From positions 84,621,073-84,685,072 of the forward strand of contig NC_079149.1 in assembly GCF_945859685.1 (NCBI RefSeq): a stretch of 64,000 nt of DNA. Reading direction: 5' to 3'. The notes beneath the pieces are model-generated. The model searched no databases. It was given only the letters and a program-made list of their open reading frames with translations, and was not told the DNA's origin. A program made the translations under genes and the position numbers. Shown one piece after another: positions 12,401 through 24,400 of the stretch; positions within the stretch are counted from its first letter, which is position 1; every line of letters starts with the position of its first letter. Origin of the DNA: Eupeodes corollae. Lineage: Eukaryota > Arthropoda > Insecta > Diptera > Syrphidae.

Positions 12401-15400
12401 TTTTTTTGTTTTTTTTTATTTTTTTGTTTGTTTTTTTTTTTTTGTATTTTTTTGTGCCACCATGCCTATTCTAATTAAAACTAAACCCTAAAACTATAAA
12501 ACAAGTTTGTAAGTCGGCCAAGGCTTAAAACCCCATCCCGACTACCCACTATCAAGTGCCGATTGAAGCCACCAAAACTGGTTCTCCTGCTTCACCCTAT
12601 CAGTTCGGTCCCGTTCGGACACAGCCCTACTGAACCGAAGGAGCTCCGCTCCGCCTTGTGCCATGACTTTCCGACTGTACGGGAGTCGCCTATCCACGGT
12701 TCTTCGTCTGACGTGGTAGATTAACGGAACTGCCAATCTATCCTGTATCAGACCGCATTTGTCTAAAAAGAGGAATGCCTCTGATGGAATAAAGCCGCTC
12801 AAGCGTGCACTTTCAAAATACTCGTCGTTCGGATAGAACGCCCCGAAAATTAAATTGTTGGTTGAAAACATAGCTCTTGCAATGTGACCTCGAACGAGTT
12901 TTATCACGAAATTGTCAATTCTGTTGATTCGAGCCCCGTTGTATAGGACCTCGTTGGAATAGTAATGCACATAAGAAGATTCGGCTGTTCGATATAAGCC
13001 GGTACAGCGTCTTAAACACTGCCGCTCGAACACCCGAAACTTCTCCATCTGCGAAGGGGCAACGTTGAACCACACAGGACAACCATAAACGATCATTGGC
13101 CGTATGAGGGCCATGTAGCAAATTACCTTCACTCTGGGGTCAAGCCGACTGCTAAAAAACAGCCGTTTCGTCAAAGCGAAGGCTCCTCTGGCCGTGGTCA
13201 GAGCAGCATTTATATGTCTGTCGAAATATAAATACTGATCTAGCCAGATACCGAGGTACTTCACTACACTTTTGCTCGCTAATGGCTGCCCGTGAAGATC
13301 AACGATGACCATCTTGCGCCAATTCTTACACGTATCCCTCGAGGCCCTAGCCAACGGAGTCCGGAACAGAATTGACTCTGACTTCTGGACATTTATTTTC
13401 AGTTTCTAGTCGTCGCAATATCGCTGAATCTTGTCGAAATCACGCTGCAAGAGAATTCTAATAACCTCAACCTTTCGGGCCGTTCTGTACGCAATTAGAT
13501 CGTCGGCGTACGCAATTGCCTTTGTAAGACTACCTTTCAGATCGCTGGTGTAAACGCTGAAGAGAATCGGCGAATTCACCGCTCCCTGTTGAAGACCATT
13601 TTTAATTGAGAATGTTGTGGTAGAAGTTACATTGCCACTTTTGACAACAAACTTTCTACCGTTAAGCATATCATAAAGTATATACAACAATGGCTTGCTT
13701 ATGCCAAGCCTGCTCAGTTTTAGGTAAAGACCCTCTAACCATACGGTGACAAAGGCCTTTTCCAAATCAACCAGAACAGCACCTGTGCATTGTTGTTTTG
13801 ATTTATTCCATTGGATATCAGAAACGAGTTTAGACGCAGCATGAATTGTGTCATGACCCGCCTTGAACCCGAACTGTTTATCCGGAATTATTTTGTTGTC
13901 CGCAGCCCACTTAGTCACAGCCCTATTAATGATTTTTTCGAAAACTTTGCTGATGCTCGGAAGAAGACTTATCGACCGAAGATTTGACGGGTTGGAGTTG
14001 TCCTTTCCCTTTTTCGGGAGAGGATGAACCACAGGGGCCTTCCAATGCACTGGATAATATGCATTATTCAGTGCATTGTTGAAGAGTGTGGTGTAAATGT
14101 CAATTGCTTCCGTCGGTAAATGTCTTAGCACAACGTTGGATATACCATCGATACCTGACGACTTTTTGTACGACTTTTTGTTTTTTATTGAGTTGAAGAT
14201 GAGTTGAAGCTCAACCTTCGTCACTAACAAGAGACTTGGTCCCGTTTGCTCGGCGATTATGGCATTTGCCAAGGAATCGTCATTGAACCGCATGAAACCG
14301 CGGTTCTCAGATCGCCAATATGTGATATCATTACGGAGGTAAAAGTGATTAAGTAGGGCTCTGTTTTCCAGGTCGTGGTTGGGGCGAATGCTAACATTCA
14401 CCTTGTACACTTGCTGGAAGGCAGCTCCCACCGCCTCCACTTTTTCCTTCGGATCTTCAATTATGTAAAAGTCATCGTCAAAGATGGCTTCTTTTGGATC
14501 TATTTGCGCTGTCATGAGTACGTCTCTGTTTTCTTCGGTTCTTTGGAGTTTCAGACTCGGAATGTCATTGTCGTTCTTCTTCCTGAATATCTTGTTGATT
14601 TTAGGGAACATACTAGGGTCACTAGAATTAACTGACCGGATCTTGCGGTCCCAGTACTTGTTAATTGATAGCCTGTAGTTCTCCTTAATCAACAGATTGA
14701 CATTTTTTATTGACGACTTCAGTGTCCTAACCTCCAAGTCGTGTGGGTCTGTAAGTCGTCTGTACAAGTTTTTGAGTCTTGTCAGTGCGTCAATAGTCGC
14801 GTTTCTGTAAGCGTCCATTTGGTCCCGTTCTTAGTACTTTGGTATTGTCTGTTCCATCGTTCATTTTATTGTTTCGTCCATCTGTTGTAAATGTTGGTCA
14901 ATTTTAGTATTTGTCAGGTTTCTGTTGTTTGGTGGGGCTATGTCACTCGGTGAAACGAGGCCACCGCATCTTACTGTAATTGTAAGAATGCGTTGGAACG
15001 TATTCCTCCAACTCCACGCGTTCGTTCGGAATCTGCATTACAGCAGCCAGTCCGCAGTGATCACTGTCGTACTCGACTGTCTGTAAGCAGTTTTGCGGGT
15101 GATTACCCACTTTGTCTGTAACTGTCAGTCTGGTGTCGTACAGCAAAAGGTCCAGAAAGGAGCCGCTTCTTGGATACGATGGCTTTTCAGTAGCCAGCAG
15201 GTCGACGCCATATTCAACGCTGTAAAGATTCATCAAATTAAAAAGATGATTACCTCTGGGATTACTATGTTGATTTCCCCAATCTTCATGTTTTGCGTTC
15301 AAATCACCGGCCAAGATGAAATAGTTTTCTTCCAAGCTCAGTTTCAGTTCCCTAAAAAGAATCTCGAGTTCTGAAGCAAAGTAAGTAACCTGCGGAGCTC

Positions 15401-18400
15401 CAGCCGCATAAGCCGCAATCATATACATCCGCTTCCCTTGAGTGAGAGAGATGCATACAACGCAAACTTCTAGCGTCTTGAGCTTTCGCAATTCATTGTT
15501 GTATATGAATTTATAATTAATGCCTTTTCGTATAAAGAGAGCGACACCGCCCCCTTGAGTGGAGTCGGGCCGGTCTCCTCTTACGATATTGTAATTTTTA
15601 TGAGTCAATTTGTGTTTGTGGTTTAGCTTAGTTTCGCTAGCCATAAACACATCGGGACTGTAGTCTGTCAACAATTGGAACATATTGGCTCTTCGTTCAA
15701 TCCTAATCAGTGAATTTACATTCACAGCTAGGAATTTTAGGCGCGTCTCCGGCAGCGCGCCCATTATGGTCTAAATTGCGCCAGGCCAGGCAACAAAGAA
15801 TAGAGATGATCTACCCTTTTGCCTTGCTCCTTTATCTGACTTTGCAGTCCTGTTAGTTGACCTTGAATGCTCAACAACAAGGCTACAATGTCAGGCTGCA
15901 CCTCTGGTGCCTTAGTCACAGGGGCCTTTGGGCAACCGTTGGTGTAGCCTGTCTCGTGTCCCCATTCCCTGACACCATTTGGGCGTAGGAAAATTTGGGA
16001 TCTACGAATTTTTGTATCGGAGCCTTCTTCAATTAAGTAATGTCAATGTCATCAGCATACACCAGACTTTTGAAAGATAGAGTCTCTAGTGTTGACGTGA
16101 CATGACAGCGCATTTCCTTGTTTAAAGCCTTTTTTGGCATTGATGTGTTCTTAAGTTGTTTCCAACCCCAATGGAGCAGCGCGAATTCTAAATTGTCATC
16201 CTGCACTAACTGGCGAGTTGGCAGGGATGCCAAAACTAGACATGACTGTATCCAGCTCGTCCCTGTAGATGCTGTCATATGCGGACTTGAAATAGATATA
16301 GAAAACGGTGGGTGTCGATTTGATGTTCTTGGGTTTTTTTCCGGATATCCGAATATTAAATCGGATTTTCCAGATTTAAAACCACACTGATAAGGACTTA
16401 TCAGATTGTTGATGATTTGTTTTAGACGTTGACATACTACCACCTATTACGGCAGAGAAGATTTGGTGAGCGATGTTAAGTAGACTGAATGTTCTACAGT
16501 TAGTGTAGCTCAGAGGGTCTCCCTTTTTCAGGATCGGGCAAACAATACTGTGGTTCCATTCATCGGGCATGCTTTATTCCGACCATATTTTACAGATAAG
16601 TCGGTACATGCTCCTAACCGAATTATCTACAGCTGCTTTGAAGAGCTCGGCACTCAAACTATCTACTGCAGCGGCTTTGTTAGACTTTAGCTCAGATATT
16701 GCAATCTTTACTTCGTCATCTACATTGAATAGGTCATCCTGCCTGACAGCGGAATTCGGCTTATCGTTGCCGTAATACAGTCTGCAAAAGTGGTCCTTCC
16801 ATATACTCAGCATTGGCCGCGGTTCCACTTTGCGTTCCTTTTGTTTAGCTGTATTTGCCTGCCGACATTCTTCATCAAACCAAGGGTTTCTTGTTGGTGG
16901 CCGCTTATAGCTCAGCACGTTAAAAGCAGCTTCTTTGATTTCATATTTGCAATGTTCCCACTGGTTATCGATAGATTTTCGAAAAAGGTTACTGGTTTTT
17001 TTTTATAAAGTACAGACACTCTAGGGAATATTAATACCCTTAATACGTTTACGGTTCAACACAGTGCGAGTATTAGGAAAATAGGGAAGGATGAAAGAGG
17101 AGATACCAGTGCACATTGGTCTTAAAATTTTGAATATTGAAATGGGAGGGGAAAACAGAGTTGGGTAAAGCATTCCACATTCTCGATGAGTGGCTAAAAA
17201 AATCTCTTTACTTAACAGTACGTCCAAAATTGAGCTCGGGGGTAAACTGATGAGCATTCCTGAAAGTGCGAGTATTACGGCTGAATTTTTTGAGGGGGTA
17301 ATGCAACTAGCTAATTCGACAGAACATTGTTTGTAAAAGTATCTGTTAAACAATGAAAGGCATGAAACATTGCGCCGGTGTTCCAGAGATGTAAATGTTT
17401 CGGTTATAGTTCTATCGCCTATCAATATCAAAGCCCTTTTTGTATCCTATCATAAAAGGTGATCTGTGATACATTTTCGATAAGAGAGCTTGATGCCAAA
17501 CTTTATCAAATGCTTTTGAAATATCATATAACTGTTCGGTGAGATGAGCCATGAGATCAACAGTGAGCCTATTACTACGAAAACCATACTGTCGATCATT
17601 AAGAAGCTTCCGTTCTTCAGGATATTTCTTGAGCTGATAATTAATCAGCGTTTCCATGACCTTGGAAAGAAGGGACGTGAGTGCTATTGGACGATACTTG
17701 GAGGGAGAGGAGGATTCGCCTTTTTTAGGGACTAACTGGGCAAATGCTATTTTCCATCCACTCGGAAAGAGACCTGCAGAGTATGAAAGATGGAAAAGCT
17801 TACGCAGTGGTTTTGCCAGCGTTGAAGAACACCTCTTCAGAACGATAGGGGGAATACCACCCGGGCCAGCAGATTTGTGTATGTCAAGGTCTTTCAGTAC
17901 TCTTGCAATTGCACGAGTGCTAGAGAAGATTCGTCCCATAGAATCGTTTACGCTCTTAAGAACCGGTGGACTCATGACACTCTCCGGTAGCGTCGAATTA
18001 ACAGCAAACTGTGCTGCAAGTAGATTTGCTTTATCGATCGAGCTCGCATAGGGAGTGTCATTGTAGACAAGCGTTAAAACCGAGGATGACGTGGTGTTTC
18101 TTACGTTTTTTACAAATGACCAGAAGTTCTTACTACCTTTGGGACATTGTAGTATCGGCTTTATAACAACGGAAACTTACATCTCTGAACCTAATATCCT
18201 CTTTACAACTCGAATGAAACCATGAGTTCTCTTTGGGTTTGATAGATTTCACCCTATTCGGGATAAAATTTTTCATTAAACAAAGAATTAAATTTGTAAC
18301 CATATCTGCGCTGGAATCGACGTCACTATCGAAGAAGCATAGTGACCAGCTAAAGTTTCTGAAGAATTCATTGAGACCGTCCCAGTTGGCTTTTTCATAA

Positions 18401-21400
18401 TGCCAAACAGGCAACTCGAATGAAACCATGAGTTCTCTTTGGGTTTGATAGATTTCACCCTATTCGGGATAAAATTTTTCATTAAACAAAGAATTAAATT
18501 TGTAACCATATCTGCGCTGGAATCGACGTCACTATCGAAGAAGCATAGTGACCAGCTAAAGTTTCTGAAGAATTCATTGAGACCGTCCCAGTTGGCTTTT
18601 TCATAATGCCAAACAGGCGGAACTTTTGGCGATTAAGGAAGTCTTGTCTTGGCTCAAAGAAAACGTGATATCAACATCTGATATCCGTATTTTCTCCGAC
18701 AGCCAAGCCGCTATCAAATCTCTGGACTCAGTCTCTACAAACTCTATAACAGTCCATAACTGTCGATCATCTCTAATGGAGTTTACAGTTTAATATTCAC
18801 CTTTGCTGGGTGCCGGGCCATAGAGACATTCCAGGTAACTGTAAGGCAGATGAACTCGCCAGGAACGGTACAGTACAGCCCATCCTACCACGTTTGGCAA
18901 GTACTGGCATACCAATCGCTACTTGTAAACTGCTACTAATGCAAGACTCTCTGAGGAGGGCAGGCACCAGGTGGACCAACATCACCACGTGTCAAGCCAC
19001 AAAAAACATCTGGCCAACCCTGGATTTAAAACGTTCAAGGTGCTTGCTCTCTCTAAGCAGATCGCATATAAGCTCGATAATAGGTGTCATAACCGGACAC
19101 TGTCTAATAGGAAAGCACGCCACGAGACTAGGCATATTCTCAAATGACTTTTGCAGAAGCTGTATGGACGAAGAAGAGGAAGAAACGGTTCTTCATCTTC
19201 TCTGCACATGCCCTGCTCTAGCTCGAAAACGCAAGAATTACCTAGGAGAATTCTTCTTTAACGATCTAAACGATCTAAATCATATCGGTATCATCAGCCT
19301 CTAACGTTTCGTAAGGGACTCTAACTGGTTCCATTGAGCTTAGGAGGAAGCCTCAAGATTCATGTGGTATCACAATGGGCCATTAAACTGGCCTAAGTGT
19401 GTCCGTTCCATCTTGGACAGCCACTATAACCTAACCTAATGCCAAACAGTTCTCTTAGGAGTTTTTTCTTTAACTGGGTTTTTTACACATGAGAAATTTG
19501 CAGATACGATACAATGATCTGATGTGCCTAGAGGCGGTATTACAATGATTGTGTATTTATTAGGATCAGAAGTAAGAAACAAGTCTAGGGTGTTGGCGGA
19601 TTAACCTGCAACGTCAGGGATTCGCGTTGGCTCATCGACAAGCTGAGTTAATTGATTTAACTCAGCAAAGACCTCAACATACCTTCCTTCCGGTGTTGAC
19701 TGGCCAGAATAACGAAGCCAAGAAGAATTGTGTACGCCCGCAATGACGATTTCAGTGTGAGGATAATGGGCAACAATTCTTTGAATGGAGTCAGACAGAG
19801 CATCAAATTCGTTAAAAGTTGAATTTCTGTCCAGATTTGGACTTCCATATAAAAAACTTCGATATATGACTCATCGGAGAAAAGGTGTAGAAAACGCGTA
19901 CTGGCTACCATGACGATTTGCCCGAACCAAAATCGTTGAGCATGAATCCGTTTTCGGAAGTGTTGTCATGCAGGCTGTTTTCCCCGATTATTCCACCAGA
20001 AATGCTTTCCTTCCCAAACTTTAAGCTAGCTAAATTTCAGTTAATCGTGTTTTTAAACTAACTTCATAACTACATATGTGATTTATTTATTAACTGCCCA
20101 ATTTCAGTGTTGTGTAAAACTCTTCTTGTCGTATTGGAACAGGAATAAGGAATTTTTGTTTACAATACAATTTGTGTAATAAATATTATTTGTAGATAAT
20201 AATGTTGGTACTTTCTGCCAGTAAAATAGAGTCAAGTGGAGTTCCCAGTTTGAAACTCTTGACTTGCATTAGTCTTATTTTGCGTTGAAAGAATGCAGTG
20301 GAAGTCCCTTATGTTGTCTGAACCTGCTCATGCCCAATGAGTTTCAAATCAACGAATTATTTAAAAACATGAAGGACATACATTCAAGGTTTTCAAAACT
20401 TCAGAAAGATTCAAATGAAGGCCTATTACGAAAATAAATGAAAATTAATTTAAATACAAAAACTAAACTTTAAAGTAGTTCTAATTTCATTTCATTTTAT
20501 TTTCAGCTTCTCCGTGGTGTAAGTGACAACGAACTTCGTCAATACGATATCGTTAGAGACCCAATGAAATATCATTACACCAATCAGGGTAGCATCGATG
20601 TTCTTACGGAGAAATCTGACTATAAGGGCACTTGCAATGCGTTCCGAACTTTGGGATTCTCACCAGAAGAATCAGGCACAATTTGGCGAGTAGTCGGTGC
20701 AATTCTTCATTTAGGAAACATCACTTTCCAAAGTAAGCTAACAAATGACTCATTATTAAAAATAAAATTAAAATTCTTCTTGTTTGTAATATTTAAGGCC
20801 AGGAAGACGAACTTATCATAGCAAACAAGTCTCATCTGAAATCAGCAGCAAAACTTCTTCAAGTTACAGAAAAAGAAATATCAGATGCACTGACAAAAAG
20901 GATCATAGCTGCTGGCGGTAGCGTCATGGAAAAAGAACATAATGCTACTCAGGCTGAATTTGGAAAAGATGCTCTAGCAAAGGCCGTTTACGATCGCTTA
21001 TTCACGTGGATTATAAGTCGAATTAATCGAGCAATAGTGTTTCGTGGTTCGAAAGCACAAGCTCGTTTCAATTCTGTAATTGGTGTGCTTGATATTTATG
21101 GCTTCGAAATATTCGATTCGAATAGTTTTGAACAATTTTGTATAAATTATTGCAATGAGAAGTTGCAACAATTATTTATTGGTATGAAGAATTTAACTTT
21201 TTGTGATGTGATTACATAATTTAAAACTTAAAATTAATTATTTCAGAGCTTGTGCTGAAACAAGAACAAGAAGAATACATGAAAGAAGGCATTGAATGGA
21301 CAAACATTGATTATTTCAACAATAAAGTAAAAAAATTAATAATAAATTTTATTTATTTTTCAAGTTACTTATGATTTATTTTTATTAGATAATCTGTGAC

Positions 21401-24400
21401 TTAGTTGAACAGCCACATAAAGGAATAATTGCTATTATGGACGAAGCGTGTCTAAGTGTGGGAAAAGTTGACGATGAAACACTTCTTGGTGCGATGGACA
21501 AAACTCTAAAGACTCACCCTCATTATACAAGTCGTCAGCTCAAACCAATGGACAAAGAACTCAAGCATCGTGAAGACTTTCGCATTACACACTATGCTGG
21601 TGATGTTATTTACAAGATCACTGGATTTATAGAAAAGAACAAAGATACTCTATACCAGGACTTCAAACGGCTTTTACACAATTCTAAAGATCCGAATATC
21701 AGTTCAATGTGGCCTGAAGGAGCTCAGGATATTAAAAAAACAACCAAACGACCACTGACAGCTGGAACGCTTTTCCAAAAATCAATGATTGACTTGGTTA
21801 GCACTTTACTGAAGAAAGAACCCTTCTATGTGCGTTGCGTCAAACCCAATGACATTAAGAGTGCAACCGTTTTCGATGATATGCGCGTTGAACATCAAGT
21901 TCGTTATTTAGGTCTCTTAGAAAATGTTCGCGTCCGACGAGCTGGTTTCGTACATCGCCAGCGATATGATAAATTCTTGTTGCGCTATAAAATGATCTCC
22001 CAGTACACATGGCCCAATTTCCGCTCTGGCAGCGATAAAGAAGGAGTTAAGGCACTTATCGATGAAAAGGGTTTCGTTAATGACGTCAAATATGGACACA
22101 CCAAAATATTTATTAGGTAAGTCTTACATAAGCTCCCCTCTCAAAGTAAACGTTTCAATGTGAATTTATTTTTTGCAGGTCTCCAAAAACTTTGTTTTCT
22201 TTAGAGTCACAGCGCAACGAAATGATCCCCCACATTGTGACCCTTTTGCAGAAGCTAGTTCGAGGCTGGATTTGTCGAAAGAACTATCAAAAAATGAAAG
22301 CTGCTTTGGTCATAATGCGCTATTATAAAACCTACAAACTGCGTTCGTATATAAGCGACTTAGCACAACGATTCCGTCATGCGAAGAACATGCGGGACTA
22401 CGGAAAGAGTATACAATGGCCCGAGCCACCTCTATCGGGGCGTGCAGCTGAACCACGTCTGAAAAGTCTCTTCAACAAATGGAGAGCATATATGATTCTT
22501 CGAAAATTCCCACGATCCGAATGGCCTCAGATGCGTTTGCAAATAATCGCTGTCAGTGCGTTGAAAGGACGCCGAAAACATTGGGGACAAGCCAGAAAAT
22601 GGGCTGGTGACTATTTGTGCAATAATCAAGAAAATTCCGGTTATATTGGGTACACTGAAAGTGTAAAAAATATAAAGAATTCTGAAGGTTTCAAATTCGT
22701 GTTGTTTTCTGGATTTATTAAGAAGTTCAACAGATACAACAAAAGTGCAGACAGAGCTTTTATTATATCAGATACGGCGATTTATAAATTAGATGGAGCG
22801 AAAAACAAATTTAGAAATATGAAGCGGTCCATTTTAATCAAAGACGTAATCATTTGGAGATATAAGACCTAACAAAGTTTTGAAATAATTACGTTGTTTA
22901 TTTTAGTTGACATCAATAAGTGTTAGCACGGGACGGGATCAACTTGTAGTTTTCCATTCTCCAGCGAATAATGATTTGGTTTTCATGTTACAAGGAGAAC
23001 ATAAACCACTGGACGAAGATCGAATTGGGGAAATTGTAGGAATCGTATGTAAAAAATATCAAGAGTAAGTGTTTTATTATTTTATTTCATTACAAGATAA
23101 GTTTATGTCAAATTGATCTAAAAAGGAACGTTTGGTTCTAATAAAAAAAAAACCTTTTGATAAAGCATTCAAGCCGACTAATATCAAAACTTGTATCGAT
23201 CTTTACGAACGGTTCCAAAACCGAGGAGGGGATAGGTATCTTTTTATCTAATCCTTCTCTAGAAAGATTAATAAAGTACCTGTCGATCTTTTCCGCATTA
23301 AACAATGTTTTTGTTTATGGACAATATTATTGGATGGTATCTCAGTAATAACTTGACGAATGTTGGTTTCTAAGTGTTTAAGAGTTAAAGGCTTATCTGC
23401 ATAAACACGATCTTTCGCGTAGACCCATAACAAATTTAGCGGTTTCAAATCGCATTATCTTGGTAGCAAATTGCTACCGCCTCAACGATATAAAGTCATA
23501 TTCGCTCGAGTTGTGAGGCATAGGTTAGGTTAAAGTGGCTGTCCAAGATGAAAACGGACACACTTAGGCCAGTTTAATGGCCCATTGTGATACCACATGA
23601 ATCATGAGGCTTCCTCCTAAGCTCAATCGAACCAGTTTGAGTCGTGAGAGGCTGATTTTACTGATATGATTTAGATCCTTTAGATCGTTAAAGAAGAATT
23701 CTCCTAGGTAATTCTTGAGTTTTCGAGACAGAGCAGGGCGTGTACAGAGAAGATGAAGTATTGTTTCCTCCTCTTCCTCGACCATACAGCTTCTGCAAAA
23801 GTTATTTGAAAATACAGCTGGACGCGTGGCGTGCTTTTCTATTAGACAGTGTCCGGTTATGAAACCTATTATCGAGCTTGAACGTTTTAAATCTAGTGTT
23901 GGTCATATGTTTTTTGTGACCTGACAGGTGGTGATGTTGTTCCACCTGGTAACTGCCCTCCTCACAGCGTCTTGCATTAGCAACAGTTTACAAGTAGCGA
24001 TTGGTAGGCTAGTATGTGCCCAACGTGGAAGGATGGCCTGTACTGTACCGTTCCTGGCGAGATCTGTCCCATGCAGTTGGGGGATGTTGTAGTCTGTGTG
24101 CTTTGGAATTGATTCTAAATACCTTAGAATTACGGAGTGGCCAATGTTGTTAGTCCACTGCGACGAAACTTTGAGGCGAATAGCAGAGCTTGCAGCTATT
24201 TGTTTGCTTAAAATGTTAGCAGATGGGGCCGTGCGAAGCGATCCGCTTATACATAGGCAAGCTGAACCTTGGACTTTGTTTAATTTATCTCGGTTTATAG
24301 TTTTCTCTAAAGTAGTCCACCATACTGCCACCCCGTACACTAAAATCGGTCTGATTACCAATGTGTATAGCCAATGCGTGATTCTGGGTTGTAAACCCCA

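Larger units (their letters stand above)
11936..16024 (-). mobile_element. Jockey-like LINE, 4.1 kb, 5'-truncated in ORF1, inserted in RTE copy B
   Basis: A poly(T) run at 11936 (the poly(A) tail on the minus strand) and a 13-bp target-site duplication delimit the element. On the minus strand it carries the end of ORF1 (15772-16020), an endonuclease frame (15764-14943), an RT frame (14818-13406) and a C-terminal frame (13354-12542), then an A/T-rich 3' UTR (about 12540-11940). ORF2 is broken by one frameshift near 14940 and by stops near 14910, 14830 and 13404. Coding divergence looks modest, so it is younger than its host RTE copy. Confidence 0.9.
16996..19881 (-). mobile_element. Second LINE (jockey/CR1-like) inserted in RTE copy B
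   Basis: Begins with the poly(T) run at about 16999. Minus frames give RT (17975-17412: LDIHKSAGPGGIPPIVLKRC, KYRPIALTSLLSKVME, RQYGFRSNR, YDISKAFDKVWH), then a linker (KANWDGLNEFFRNFSW), and an endonuclease (IVAHYPHTEIVIAGVHNSSW, TRIPDVAG, TSDPNKYT, PLGTSDHCIV) at about 19880-19450. The catalytic YADD region is missing: the palm frame is joined to a later part near 17430. A LOA/I-like LINE splits the linker at 18617. The right boundary near 19882 is inferred from where RTE sequence resumes. Confidence 0.8.
10473..20506 (+). other. Myosin ID intron 3 (10,034 bp), nested transposons
   Basis: Donor GTAATT, acceptor TTTTCAG. Nothing was recognised in 10473-11056 or 20271-20506. The rest is repeat Y split by an RTE LINE that contains two further LINEs, described separately. 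Confidence 0.85.

Noticed and set aside
12300..12465. T-rich tract as a structured RNA or satellite
   Set aside because: It lies in the 3' UTR of the minus-strand jockey-like LINE and is simple A-rich sequence on that strand.
22846..22872. Myosin reading frame ending at the stop at 22870
   Set aside because: A GTAATC donor at 22846 and acceptor at 22906 join to sequence conserved in myosin ID tails, so the stop is intronic.
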